Shown here: positions 9,960 to 20,720 of the stretch, one piece after another
How the letters are laid out: each line of letters starts with the position of its first letter
How positions within the stretch are numbered: the stretch's first letter is position 1
Assembly (NCBI RefSeq): GCF_029784135.1
Contig: NC_073746.1
Span: 113,520,035-113,584,034, forward strand
Direction of reading: 5' to 3'
Source: Toxorhynchites rutilus septentrionalis
Taxonomy: Eukaryota > Arthropoda > Insecta > Diptera > Culicidae
DNA: 64,000 bases
Notes under the pieces: model-generated
Told to the model about the DNA's origin: nothing
The model's input: only the letters and a program-made list of their open reading frames with translations
Database searches by the model: none
Program-made: the position numbers and the translations under genes

Positions 9960-12074
9960 CAAATAAAAACGAGCGAACTCATGTTTGGTTTGTGAATCCA
10001 ATTCAACGGAAAAATAATATTTAGGAATAATCCCAAGTTAAGCTTTATATATTTTAGAGTGCGTGATACAATCGTAGTGTACGACGTGGAAAATATGAGG
10101 ATGTGTCAAGGTTCGATTCGACGACAAAAATCATTCAGCACTTCCACTTGCAAATACAAAAAAAAAGTAAAAAAAAGGCAGGTAGGAGAAATATGGATTC
10201 TTTCCACGACGAACCTGTTAAAATGTAGCAATTTGACCGATTGTGTAATAGGATTGTCTCGACAACACTGCGTAGCCTTATTTACACATGCGTAAGAACG
10301 CGCCACAACGCAGCCACAGATGGTAGAACTATACCCAACACGGATCGTAGATTGTAGCACCGATAATAAATATGCTGTAACAGCTGGCCCCATAATCGGG
10401 CTCATGTTATATTCACGCGTGAGGAAGTTACGAGTCTTACCGGCAACATTGTGACTACGGAGCACCTTTACGAGAACAACGTTCTGGCTGATTAGAAGTG
10501 CGGATTCAAGAAGATATTATCTACGGTAAATGTCTGGTGTGATGATGAATATATATGAGCATACAAGAGGTGTCTCTAGCCTGAGGCCATTCGTTGTCTC
10601 GTCGACATACTCTACTGGAGACAATAAAGCCGTCTGTTACTAGTGAACACGAGGAAACTCTGTGACATACATTTAAACAGCATCGGTGAGAATAAACATC
10701 GCCCTTTTCGTTGGTTTTCCGGCCAAATAACAACATGGAAGCATTTGACGGATATAATTACAAACATTTGTTAGGAAGAATTTAAACAATATTTTGCGTG
10801 ATGTGATGTTTGCATAGCTGTTCACAGGTGAGAGGAAGAAATTCAAACCGTTTTTCAGGCTCATTCACCGCGAAACAATGTGATTAATGAGCCGATGCTT
10901 TCCATATGCTCCGACCAAAAACAAAAAAGATTATAGCAATATTTCATCAGTGCCGAATGCCGCTCCCAGTTTCCTGTGTAATTTGGAGAAATTGATCCGA
11001 ATGGCGTTGAACGACAGAGGAAAGAAAAATCAACTTCCAAGTTGAATGAAACTGATTGGCCACTTTTCAGCGGTCGATAAATTCACACCAATCGATGCTT
11101 CCGAATCAACTGGATCGATTTTGTCCGTCGCCGCTGCACTGAAGCATTAGCGTCCATACGCCGGGCAATCGTTCACTTTCCGTGTAGTAATGAGCCGCTG
11201 CAATTGGCGATCGGCGAAGACCCACTGCTCTAAAAACAAGCCACATAACGCTCGCGAGCTAGTTTTGTAACCGATTAAATTTAATTCAATTCATCATGGT
11301 GGTTATGCTACGATCAAACTATGTATTCTCTCGGCAGGATGACCAATGAATGTAACAGCCAAGAGCGGGAGGGTTGGGATAGTGTGTGCAAGAAATCGCA
11401 CTCAATCCGACCGCCAATTGTGAGTGTGTGCATATTGAATTGTTTTTTTTTCGCTTATGAGCCATAAAATATATTTTTTGCTTAGCTCTCGGAACCACTG
11501 TTGCATCAGGTGTTGTAACTATTTTGGCGTGGTTTTCGCGATTAGAGTGATTCGTTGCCGATTTCGCTATGTATGTGTGTGTGTGGTGTATAGTGGAATG
11601 TCTGATAGCATGATTAAATAATGATCGGGCGTTCCGAAAGGGACTCAAAACTCGAATGCAGTTAAGTTTCGATAGATATGCAAATCTACTCACGCAGACA
11701 TAACGGCCGCTATAATTGGAGCACGAAACTTGATGAAATGAAGCCCATTCAATTAGAACGACTGCATAATGTTTCTGTTGATATCAACGATACCACAGAC
11801 GAATATGTTCGTATCAACAACCAAAAAAACAATGAACTTTTCTCATAATGATTTCCATCAACGTTTGTTTTTCCAATTATTCACTAATGATCTTCATCAT
11901 ATCGATGTCCATCCAGGAGGGGAAACCTAACATTTCCAACAAACACAGAATGTCCAAACCAAAATACCTACAATTGTGGAAATTCCTTCAGATCGTGATA
12001 CAATAGTTTTGAAATGGCATTCAATAATATATTACAAAACAAAAATCAACCGGGCAAACTTAAACTTACTTAAC
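9960..12074. other. no gene recognised
   Basis: Several overlapping short frames exist (for example 10106-10465 minus and 11319-11693 minus) but none shows a domain, repeat match or codon pattern I can defend. The sequence is less AT-rich than surrounding transposon relics and has a TG-rich stretch near 11573-11590. It may be unique intergenic or intronic DNA. Confidence 0.35.
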
Positions 12075-12284
12075 ACTCCTATACTCGCGCATTGATCTGT
12101 CAGACCGAGAAATCAATAATTCGTTCATTTCTCAGAAAATATCAACACTACGACTTTGCTATTCTCTCTAACTTTGTTATTCGTCGTTCGTCATCGTTTA
12201 GCGTATCGCATGTGTTGGTACAAAGGAGACGTGTGCCACTTTTTAAAAAATTTCGGTCTGACACACCGACGCGAGTATAGGAGT
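12075..12284. mobile_element. MITE with ACTCCTATACTCGCG ends
   Basis: The left end ACTCCTATACTCGCG is complemented by CGCGAGTATAGGAGT at the right. A second inverted block lies just inside (TGTCAGACCGA left, TCGGTCTGACA right). The 210-bp interior has no coding potential. The target duplication is unclear. Confidence 0.6.
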
Positions 12285-12289
12285 AACTT

Positions 12290-13400
12290 TTTTGGACAAG
12301 TGCCATTCTTCATATTCTAGAATATTGTTGAATGAAATGTATAAATTAATGTTAGTGGCGTGGAATATTTATTGAATATAATGCCTAAGATCATTACCGG
12401 ACTATTCTTATTTTATTTCAGTCCCTTTTATAACTGGATTGAACGGATCCATATATTAACTATTCGTCGTTAGATTCAAACGTTCAAAAGCAAAATATAA
12501 ATGTTTGGCTTTCGTACAGTTATTCGCTAAATATAATGGTCATACATATACACACTCGTGAAAGAATTTCACTTGTGCAAGAATTGTAAACAGTAAACTA
12601 TAAACTAATCGGTAGCTTATGGTAATTTTTAACAGTGACAGTTTCGGGGACATTTTTTTTATAATGGACAACATCGACAAGAAAACAGGAAAAAGAAAAG
12701 GAAGTTCCTAGAAATCCTTTTATATCATCTTTTTATGCCCCATCTAGAAAAAGGCATTAAATATTAGTTTACCAAGAAAACAGAGACAAAGAATATTAGA
12801 AATATACTAACTTTATATTCCAGAGCCTTTATCATCTGGTAATTATCTAGAAGGTCGTTATACATTCTTCTCTTCGATTATAGACCCGAAAAACACGCAA
12901 CAACTGCATGAAATGTAAAACATATGTTTGTTTCGAGCATGCAGTTATGCTATGTTCTGATTCTTACTCCAATGAAACCACAATCGATTAATACGTTTAT
13001 ATGTTGTTTTTATATCTCTTTATACTTCCATGAATTATATTCAGTTGCTTACTTTTAATTAATAACAGTGAAAAATTCGAATTTCGTTATGCAGCATCTT
13101 TCGTAGAATGGCAAAAAAACGAACCGAATCAGTTATATGATGGCGGCAGTCTTCAGAAAACATACGCTGCGCTGCGCTCGAGTTTTTCATCAGTGCGCGT
13201 TCATAACAAACACGTATTCTCTCTTGGTACAGAATGCACCAAACTCAGAAGCAAGTGAGCGCAAAATTAACCCGGCGCAGAATTCAGATAGGGGATCCGC
13301 GGGTAATACGGACAGCGCGGTTAATGAGAACATCTTCTACATGTTATTCTTGAAAATTTAAGCCACCCTTAGGCAATGAATGCTGATCAAAAGTGAAAAG
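12290..13400. other. no gene recognised
   Basis: AT-rich sequence to about 13.1 kb, then a more balanced stretch with a short frame at 13137-13361 that I cannot identify. Confidence 0.35.
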
Positions 13401-13552
13401 GGAAGCAAAAACCGAAAATCATACATGATTCCGCGTGTGGATGTGATTTTAGCTGCTTCGATTGTAGATGCCCAATACGCAATCTCGGTTGATGCGAAGG
13501 AATCAACCTTGCGAATCTGGATTGGCACTTTACATGGTTGAAGTAAGAAAAA

Positions 13553-13870
13553 GTGTCGAGTGAGTTACCCTTGTTCCTGGAACAAACTGAATCGACTGCC
13601 TTCGCACTAATTCCGTACGGAACGAGCAACGAACGGGAGCAGAATCAATCTATTAAATATCAACTAGCGGAAGGATCAACGAGTACAAGATACGAACTCC
13701 GAGCGCAAATTATACAACTTTTGCAGCGGACGTTGGAAAACTTTAATCTGAAGAACTCTCGTCAGTCGATACAACAGGAAGTTTCGGATTTAATCGTACG
13801 ACACGATTCCAAAGACTACTTGCTTTATTCAGAGAACCTTGAGTTTTTATACAATTTTCTTCTATCCTAA
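13553..13870 (+). CDS. hypothetical coding region, possible last exon
   Basis: A 105-codon frame without an ATG start ends at a TAA at 13868. Its composition looks coding: a helical, charged segment (YELRAQIIQLLQRTLENFNL, then SRQSIQQEVSDLIVRHDSKD), few low-complexity runs, and a hydrophobic end (LEFLYNFLLS). A stop lies just upstream in frame at 13544, so an internal start, an intron boundary or decay must be assumed. A second open stretch in another frame (13425-13535, containing VDVILAASIVDAQYAISVDA) precedes it, which would fit two exons or a frameshift. I recognise no family. It could be the 3' exon of a host gene or an unclassified element relic. Confidence 0.35.
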   Translation: MSSELPLFLEQTESTAFALIPYGTSNEREQNQSIKYQLAEGSTSTRYELRAQIIQLLQRTLENFNLKNSRQSIQQEVSDLIVRHDSKDYLLYSENLEFLYNFLLS

Positions 13871-13874
13871 TTCT

Positions 13875-14430
13875 AGCCTAAATTCAAACTTAATGTGTGA
13901 AGAAAGAGAAAACTATAAACGTTCTTACTCCTTTGCATATAAGTCCTTTACCTATCGCTTATCTGTGATTCACCACATGCAACCTGGTTAGAGCTTATCT
14001 TTGACTCATAACTGCATTCTAAAGGCAACTAACTTAACACGATAAGAAATGTGTGCGATCTATTTGGTCCCTTTTCTTTTCCGTTATTCTATTGCATTGG
14101 GTTTTATTGCACCCGCTATCGACAGGTGAGATTGTTATTTTAGGATCGTACACACGGATCGCTCTTATCGAATCATGTTTTCCTTCTGTCCTTCTTTCGA
14201 TCGTTTACGATATTGAAATTGAATTGCACAATTCTTTCGATTTCTTACATCGATATTAAGCATTTTGAGCGGTTTAATATCAAAATTCAATTCGCTGATG
14301 GTTATATTTCGGTTTGTGAGTTAACAGAGAAGCGATATTAGGTATGTACGGAAATTCATTTTTGAGTGGAAAATTTAAATTATTGAAATAATCGATTTTT
14401 TTGACAAATATTGACTTTTTGACTTTTTGG
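13875..14430. other. no gene recognised; left flank of the errantivirus
   Basis: No motif-bearing frame. The last 60 bases (ATCGATTTTTTTGACAAATA region) resemble the sequence resuming right of the LTR element, consistent with insertion inside a MITE-like repeat. Confidence 0.35.
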
Positions 14431-14656
14431 AGTTATGTTTGTTCTTTGAACAAACGAGTTTTTAAAAAACACTTTATTATTCACTTTTCTTAAAGTCAAA
14501 TACTTAAACCTCACTGCACCGATCTACACGCGAAAAAGAGGTTGAGCCACATGGCGCTAACTCTTTTATAGCCTAAAAATGCTGATTATTAGTTTTAGCT
14601 ATCAACTCGTTCATTGGCGCGAAACGTGGCGTGATGCGCCTGTTGCTTTTCCTGAC
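14431..14656 (-). repeat. 3' LTR of the errantivirus
   Basis: This 226-bp repeat matches 20720-20945 base for base as far as I can read. On the minus strand it runs from GTCAGGAAAAGC to AACATAACT and carries TATAAAAG and AATAAA signals. Confidence 0.92.
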
Positions 14657-14658
14657 GG

Positions 14659-14667
14659 CTTCCCCCT
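14659..14667 (-). other. polypurine tract
   Basis: On the minus strand the bases just before the 3' LTR read AGGGGGAAG, a purine run in the position expected for plus-strand priming. Two pyrimidines separate it from the LTR edge as drawn. Confidence 0.7.
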
Positions 14668-14704
14668 GGGATGAAAGTCGTCCTCGGCTTTCTGTTTTCT
14701 GGAT

Positions 14705-16232
14705 TTATGCTTGCGGTACCATAGTGATCTTCGGGCGAGTTTGTCTGTTAGGTTCCGATGGTTCTTCCGGGTTCTGATGACTTTGAAGTTCCTCTAGATG
14801 CGACATTGATGATCTCGATGGGAGTCTATTCCAGATCCAAAATGATAGAGCTACGATGAAAATAATTGTTATTGTTGAACCGAATCCAAACGATGTCCAC
14901 CCAAAGAGTTCGAGTTTCCATTGGATGTTATCTGTCCTTAGATTGATGTGTTTGATATGACCACGTTGTTCCAGATGTAACTTCTGTAAGTATTCTATAG
15001 GGAATTTGTTTGTAATCGTAGTAAAATTTACCGTCAATCCCGTTGTTGGAACGAATGATGCCAGTTGAACTTCTTTATTAATGTTGGAGTACATTTCGTC
15101 GTTGATAAAAAGTGTGCAGTTTGAAAACTGTACGAGGAAAGATCCCTTAAGTTTTCTATGATTCGATGAGCAGTTCGATGTTATTGATATTTCCGCGTCA
15201 TTGATAATCACGTTTGAGTCATCGACTCGTTTGATAATACCATTGGTGTAGGTTCTTTCCATTGGGCATGTAGCTGATTCACCTCTCATCAATTGTTGAA
15301 TGCATTTGGTTATTGGTTCAAGCTGCGTACTTGAGCATACATAGACGTTTCTACTCATTTCGCAGAGGGATTTTAGCGCAAAAGATGACGGACCTTGTAG
15401 ATAATAGTTGGTTGAGATGGATATACGGGAGTTATTGAAGATAACTGGTTCGATGAAGTTGAGATCATATTCAGCATCCTTGATTCGTGGTACCTTCAGT
15501 ATGTAGGCAATGGATTCCTTGGATGAAACCACGTATGCACTAGCGAAGTCCAAGGCTCCTGCTATAAAATTGTTTCCTTCCAGAAGATGATGAATTCTCG
15601 TGATTTCCTCTGCATTGATAATTCTGCTGCTTGGGATGTTGTGTTGAGCCAAAACTATTGCCTCCTCTAAATCTTCTAATTGTTGTGTGAGTTCATCTAA
15701 GCAAAAGAGCAAACCTACTGATCTGAAATCCTTATCGTTTTTCAATGCTGTATTATTCAGTATTATTGTTACGTTATTCACTTTTTCTGTTAATTTATTA
15801 ATTCTGTCTTCGAATATGTGATTAATTTTGATTTGCTTTTCATTCGCATTTATCAGACTATTTGAAGTTGAGTTTATAATCCTTAAATCTTCTGCATCGG
15901 GGCTACCTGAAATGTACTTCCAAAGTGAACCTAGTTTTTCCCATCTTCTAACTCTAGTAGAGGGTTTTAATTTCAAAAATGTCTGTTCTAGTTTCGTTAC
16001 TTTAGTTTGAATTAATACGCTTAGGAAATCAGCTGAATCTATATTTGTTTTTGCATGATATAAAAGTGTTTCAACAGAGTTTTGTAATTTAATGAGATCT
16101 ACTCGGTGCAGTATCCTAAAATAATTGTTGCTTACATAAGCTTTTCCTAAATGTATGATTGCTACCGGGCTCTTGTCTAAATCGTGTACTAAAATTTTGC
16201 CATTCGTCGTTGTCCAAAGCCAGAGCCATAGT
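14705..16232 (-). CDS. env: errantivirus envelope (F-type fusion protein), main exon
   Basis: This frame encodes the membrane fusion glycoprotein that allows some insect errantiviruses to pass between cells. It is open from a good 3' splice site (TTTTCTATTACAG, AG at 16234-16233) to the stop at 14705, about 509 codons. The first residues are rich in Leu/Trp, as in a signal peptide. Reading onward: a furin-type site RVRR followed by WEKLGSLWKYISGSPDAEDL, the block conserved in errantivirus and baculovirus F-like proteins; a heptad-like segment; several N-x-S/T sites; and a C-terminal membrane anchor around TITIIFIVALSFWIW with a short tail. No ATG precedes the signal segment in this exon. A start at 20567-20565, spliced from 20551 to 16232, is in frame. 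Total length would be near 514 residues, typical for the family. No stop or frameshift is seen. Confidence 0.82.
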
Positions 16233-16254
16233 CTGTAATAGAAAAGTCTGTGTC

Positions 16255-19200
16255 TTAGTTATCTGTAAAGTTTTTCTTAATGTGTTTTTTATGTGTTTTA
16301 ATTCCGGCCTGGTCGGTTACTGTTTTTTCTGTCTCATTTGTAATGTCTATTAGTCTGTATCTATGTCCTCTAGGTGTGGGCTTAGCTTTGCCTTTCACCA
16401 ATAATCTTTGTTTGTTTAGTTGTTTGAATTCTTCTTTAGTTACTAAAGGTATTTTCGAATTTTGTTTGTGTGCCTGATTCGTTAATGAGTCCTTTGCGTT
16501 TTGTAATGTTTTTTGTTTTGATAGGTTGATTTCTATTGGATTGAGAGAACTACAAGTGCCGAAAATAACTTCTCTCGGTTTTAAATTTATTGACGAATGT
16601 TTGGTTTCGTTATAAATCGCTGTGATCATGGCAAGACCTTCGTATAAATTTAGATTCTCTACTTTTTTCTGATTGGCCATGTACATTTCTAGCAAAGTAC
16701 TGTGGAATCGTTCCACGATACCATTACTGTCACTGCAGCTGGCAAAATGCAAGGAGATGCCATAATTTTCCAAAAATTCTTTGAATTTTGAATTTCGAAA
16801 GCTTGTGGCTTGATCACAAGTAATTAATTTGGGAATGCCAAACGTTTTGAAGTATTTTATTAGTGTTTCTTGAATTTCATCTGTTGTCTCATGCATGATC
16901 TTGTAAATCTGTGCAAATTTTGAGAATGAATCTACAACAGTAAGAAATTTTTCAGTCTCCTTTATAAAGACATCTATGAAAACATTTTCGAATGGTCCAT
17001 TGTAGATTCGTCTAGAATGAGGTATAACGAATGGTCTTCGTTCATACTTAGCAAATTTACAAGATTCGCAGTTTTTGACGAACTCTTTCACTTTAGCCAA
17101 CATGCGGGGAAAGAAGACTGACTTCTGTACTTCCTCGTATGTTAGTTTGTATCCACGATGATTGAAGCTGTGACATTTTCTTATAAATTCGTTCTGATCG
17201 GTACCTGAAATTAAATCTGGAAGTTTGATATTAGTTAAATGAACTTTAATATTTTTAAAATTTGTATCGATAATGTGTTGGCACATTCGGGCAATATTCA
17301 GGTCGGCAAAAATACCATTTAGTTTCGTCGGATCTAAGTGTCTTGTCAGAATGTCTTTTATGTCGTCTTCCGTATAGTCAGGTTTGTGAAATACATGACG
17401 AAAATGGTTTGGAAAAACCATACACGCAAGGTATGGACTCTTTGCAGCATCATCTGCTCTGTAAATAAGTAGTTGGTTCGCATATTTATTAATGATCTCT
17501 GGTCCATAGATCGGGTCATTATCGAAAAATTGATTAGATAGTTCTTCGTTTAGGTTCAATTCTGTGCGTGGAATCCTTGAAAGGCCATCAGCAACAACGT
17601 TTTGCTTGCCCTTCTTATAAATTATTTTAAAATCAAATTGTTCCAAGTAGAGCCTTTGTCTTGTAACTCTTCCCGTGGAATCTGTTAACTTTAATTCCTT
17701 TGTAAGAGGTTCGTGATCCGTATAAATCGTGAACTCTCTACCATAAAGGTACGGTCTAAAGGTTTTGGCAGCAAAATAAATGGCCAAAAGCTCTTTCGCC
17801 GTGGCTGAATACTTTTCTTCAGCTCTGCTCAATGTCCTGGATAGGTATGCAATAGGCCGTTCCTTTCCGTCATGTAATTGAGCTAGAACTGCCCCAATGG
17901 CAACATTTGATGCGTCCGTTGTAAGAATAAACGGATTATCGAAGTTAGGGTAAGCCAAAAGTGTTTCTGTTGTCATGATTGTTTTTAGCTCTTCAAATGC
18001 TCTCTCGTAATCATGATCAATATCGATGATTTTATTTTTACCTCTGAGTTTTGAAGTCATGGGTTTTGCAATATGGGCGAATTTAGGAATGAATCGTCTA
18101 TAATAACTTATAGTTCCGAGGAACGATTTTAATTCTTTGGAGGTTTTTGGTAGAGGCCAAGACTTTATAGCCTCTATCTTATTAGGATTGGGTTTTACCC
18201 CGTCTATTGTGACGACATGTCCTAGGAAAGCTACTTCCTTTCGAAGGAAGTCGGATTTGTCACATTGAATTTTCAAGTTCGCATCCCTAAGGGTTTGGAG
18301 AACTTTTTTGATGTCCTCTAAATGACTTTGAAGATTAGTACTGTAAATGATGATGTCGTCCATATAGACGAAACATCGGATCCCTAAATGTTTTCTCAAC
18401 ACTGTATCCATAAGACGCTGAAAAGTCGCAGGCGCGTTTTTCAGTCCAAATGGCATACGAAGAAACTCGTACTTGCCATTATCAATATTGAAAGCGGTTT
18501 TCGGGATGTCTTTAGGGTCGACTTCAATCTGGTGGAAACCACTAGCTAAGTCGAGCACTGTAAAATACTGAGCTTTTCCTAGTCGGTCTAAGATTTCGCT
18601 CACCTCAGGAATCGGATATCGATCCGCCGGGGTTTTTTCATTCAATTTTCTATAATCGACAACAATGCGATATTTTCGTTTCCCAGAGTTGTCGAGTTTT
18701 TTCGGTACGACCCAGATGGGGGAGGTCCATTGTGAAGAGGATTCTCTAATTATACCGTTTTCCAACATTTTTGTAATTTGGGTTGAAACTTCCTTACGGA
18801 GGTGGTAAGGATATTTATATGTTTTTTGATGGATGGGTTTTTCATCCGTTGTATTAATAGAATGCTTTACCTCGTGTGTAAAGGTTAGCTTTTCATCATC
18901 CGCAAAGAATACGTCTTTGAATGATCTGAGTGTTTTGATCAAAGCATTTTTCTCTTCGTTATTCAGGTGTTCTGATGGGAAATTCAAACGAGGATTTACC
19001 TTCTGATGATTGATTTCTAGTTCGAAAGCGTCACTAGGGAATGGCTGAAGTGCCGTGTGGCCTTGTTCACCTTTCTTGGTTAGATGCACGAAAGCTTTAT
19101 AATTATTTGCTTCATAAACGCCTGGTTTTAAAATTACGTTAGGATTCAAACTGATTTCCTTATCAATTAAAAATGAGCCGTTCGTTGTGGTGCAGATTTC

Positions 19201-19599
19201 GAATAGGTTTTCATCGGTGCCGTGGAAATTGATAGAAGTGGGGAAATATTTTGACACCGTGTATCTACGATTACTAAATGTAACAAATGCTCTGGAGGTG
19301 TCGATTACCGCACCCATGGCAGCTAAATTTTCATAGCCTATAAGGCCGTCAAAGAAATCATGAAATCTGAAGACATAGTACGGAAGTTTTTCATCGGATA
19401 CTTCCGGGAGCAAATTTGTGTTTACCACGCGATCTATAAGAAACTTTCCGTTCTTGTTATTTATAACGGCTGGTCGTTTAATTTTTGTCGATATATTAAC
19501 GTGCTCAGGGTTGATGTATGATTTATTAGCGCCAGTATCCACTAGGAAATTTAAATATCCCTTCGTGGTGGACAGGCGCAGGTATGGAATAAAGTTCAT
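16255..19599 (-). CDS. pol: errantivirus Pol polyprotein (PR-RT-RNaseH-IN)
   Basis: The 1114-codon frame is intact and carries the full replication set in Ty3/gypsy order. An aspartic protease motif LVDTGANKSYI lies near residue 20. The reverse transcriptase spans about 290-460, with VVDYRKLNEK, LDLASGFHQIEVD, FLRMPFGLKNAPATFQRLMD and the catalytic YMDD at 412-415. RNase H follows, with TTDAS near 560, KELLA near 602 and YTDHEPL near 627. Integrase begins with a His-His-Cys-Cys zinc site (H810, H814, C844, C847); its catalytic triad is D876 (VFIDVF), D929 (CDQATSF) and E963 (NGIVERFHS), with 33 residues between the last two. The ATG overlaps the gag stop as ATGA and the frame is -1 to gag, so expression could be by frameshift (see 19629-19635) or reinitiation. 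It ends just before the env splice acceptor. Confidence 0.93.
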   Translation of the reverse strand: MNFIPYLRLSTTKGYLNFLVDTGANKSYINPEHVNISTKIKRPAVINNKNGKFLIDRVVNTNLLPEVSDEKLPYYVFRFHDFFDGLIGYENLAAMGAVIDTSRAFVTFSNRRYTVSKYFPTSINFHGTDENLFEICTTTNGSFLIDKEISLNPNVILKPGVYEANNYKAFVHLTKKGEQGHTALQPFPSDAFELEINHQKVNPRLNFPSEHLNNEEKNALIKTLRSFKDVFFADDEKLTFTHEVKHSINTTDEKPIHQKTYKYPYHLRKEVSTQITKMLENGIIRESSSQWTSPIWVVPKKLDNSGKRKYRIVVDYRKLNEKTPADRYPIPEVSEILDRLGKAQYFTVLDLASGFHQIEVDPKDIPKTAFNIDNGKYEFLRMPFGLKNAPATFQRLMDTVLRKHLGIRCFVYMDDIIIYSTNLQSHLEDIKKVLQTLRDANLKIQCDKSDFLRKEVAFLGHVVTIDGVKPNPNKIEAIKSWPLPKTSKELKSFLGTISYYRRFIPKFAHIAKPMTSKLRGKNKIIDIDHDYERAFEELKTIMTTETLLAYPNFDNPFILTTDASNVAIGAVLAQLHDGKERPIAYLSRTLSRAEEKYSATAKELLAIYFAAKTFRPYLYGREFTIYTDHEPLTKELKLTDSTGRVTRQRLYLEQFDFKIIYKKGKQNVVADGLSRIPRTELNLNEELSNQFFDNDPIYGPEIINKYANQLLIYRADDAAKSPYLACMVFPNHFRHVFHKPDYTEDDIKDILTRHLDPTKLNGIFADLNIARMCQHIIDTNFKNIKVHLTNIKLPDLISGTDQNEFIRKCHSFNHRGYKLTYEEVQKSVFFPRMLAKVKEFVKNCESCKFAKYERRPFVIPHSRRIYNGPFENVFIDVFIKETEKFLTVVDSFSKFAQIYKIMHETTDEIQETLIKYFKTFGIPKLITCDQATSFRNSKFKEFLENYGISLHFASCSDSNGIVERFHSTLLEMYMANQKKVENLNLYEGLAMITAIYNETKHSSINLKPREVIFGTCSSLNPIEINLSKQKTLQNAKDSLTNQAHKQNSKIPLVTKEEFKQLNKQRLLVKGKAKPTPRGHRYRLIDITNETEKTVTDQAGIKTHKKHIKKNFTDN

Positions 19600-20501
19600 G
19601 TTGGCATGTTTGCTACACGAACGGTTTGAAAATTTATTTCGTCTCCTGTTTCGCTTGCAGTGTCATCGTCATCGTCATTGTCTTTGTCGTTGTCGGTGTC
19701 GTCGTTCACTTCGTTATTGTGAACTTCGGCTTTGTTCTTATGAAATGGTTTTGCCGCGGGTTTGAAGCGAGGGGGATTGGATTTCGCTTCGCCGTTGCTG
19801 TTCGGTTTGTCTTTGTAGTTGTCTTTTTGTCGTGGGAATTTACTGTATGATGGGCGATTTCGCACCTCAGCGTTTTGGTTGATGCATACCGATTGGTATG
19901 CATCTTCTAATGTGGTAGGTTTGGATTGTCTTATTATGGATGCGAGTGGCTCGCCTATGTTGTCTAAATATTTGGTAACTATTAGTATTTCAATCAGATC
20001 ATTTGTTTGCAGTGGATTAAGCGATAGGTTCATCTTGATTTTTGTGGATAATTCTTTTACATCCGTATAAAATTTATGGTTATTTCTATCACCTCGTTTC
20101 ATGTGAAATAGGTGAGACAAGTTTGTGGCTAGATCTTTCTGATCGCCATAAATTTCCGACAGAACCCGTTTTATGCCAGGTATGGTATTAGGATTTCCGT
20201 TTGCGCATAGAACGGTGCGCGCATCACCTTTTATTTTATTTTTAATAGCCCTCATATAGTGGCTGGGTATCGTGTCGGGAGCGTTGTTGTCTCCCTTCAC
20301 TAAGTACATTTGGTATATTTCTTCTAGCTCTTCAAGCCAGGCAGGTAATTCCTTTTTGATGCCTGTGAATTCAGACATGTTTCGAATCGGGTCAGGCAGT
20401 CTATAATTGTCAAACTGTCTTCCACTGCTAAGCAGCATTTCTTGGAGCTCAGCCACAGTAGCTTGGAGCTGCTCAATTTCACTTGATCGGTTGCTAGGCA
20501 T
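19596..20501 (-). CDS. gag: errantivirus Gag
   Basis: The 301-residue product would form the particle core around the element RNA. It begins with a short coiled segment (EIEQLQATVAELQEMLLSSG), followed by a capsid-like helical region with PAWLEELEEIYQMY and YGDQKDLATNLSHLFHMKRG. The C-terminal third is basic (RFKPAAKPFHKNKAEV) and then strongly acidic (an Asp/Asn run ending SETGDE). No CCHC zinc knuckle is present, as in other errantiviruses, so RNA binding probably uses the basic segment. The ATG at 20501 lies about 208 bases downstream of the primer-binding site. The stop at 19598-19596 overlaps the pol ATG by one base step. The frame is complete and shows no decay. Confidence 0.85.
   Translation of the reverse strand: MPSNRSSEIEQLQATVAELQEMLLSSGRQFDNYRLPDPIRNMSEFTGIKKELPAWLEELEEIYQMYLVKGDNNAPDTIPSHYMRAIKNKIKGDARTVLCANGNPNTIPGIKRVLSEIYGDQKDLATNLSHLFHMKRGDRNNHKFYTDVKELSTKIKMNLSLNPLQTNDLIEILIVTKYLDNIGEPLASIIRQSKPTTLEDAYQSVCINQNAEVRNRPSYSKFPRQKDNYKDKPNSNGEAKSNPPRFKPAAKPFHKNKAEVHNNEVNDDTDNDKDNDDDDDTASETGDEINFQTVRVANMPT
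19629..19635 (-). promoter_or_regulatory. candidate -1 frameshift heptamer
   Basis: The minus strand reads A AAT TTT in the gag frame, the canonical X XXY YYZ arrangement for -1 slippage, 31 bases before the gag stop. The -1 frame is open from here through the pol ATG. I did not verify a downstream stimulatory structure. Confidence 0.6.
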
Positions 20502-20549
20502 TTTCTTGCTTTTGCAATTTTTCCACAGTAAAAGGATAAAAATGACTTA

Positions 20550-20567
20550 CGTTATTATTTTCCACAT
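20550..20567 (-). CDS. env: env leader mini-exon and splice donor
   Basis: Upstream of gag, an ATG at 20567-20565 opens a six-codon stretch ending at a strong donor, AATAAC|GTAAGT (intron starts at 20550). Joining base 20551 to 16232 keeps the frame into the env signal peptide. A spliced subgenomic env mRNA is the known strategy of this family. The use of this donor and ATG here is a prediction from the reading frame and splice consensus. Confidence 0.65.
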
Positions 20568-20708
20568 GTGTTCACAAGATCGAAGCGGGCCTTAGCTGTC
20601 GTTCCTCGATGAAGCGTCGTTCCTGGTGATTAATCCCCTGTTGGATGACGTGGCTTTTCTCGGTTCCTGTCGCTGGGTCTCTTTTAGTTCACTTCGATAC
20701 TTATCCTA

Positions 20709-20720
20709 CCGACTGCGCCA
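20709..20720 (-). other. tRNA-Ser primer-binding site
   Basis: Directly inside the 5' LTR the minus strand reads TGGCGCAGTCGG. This is complementary to a tRNA 3' end ...CCGACTGCGCCA, which fits the acceptor arm of insect tRNA-Ser, the primer used by 17.6 and 297. Confidence 0.8.

Noticed and set aside
19626..19850. Plus-strand open frames overlapping gag and pol (19418-19765, 19626-19850)
   Set aside because: They are antisense shadows of intact retroelement genes.
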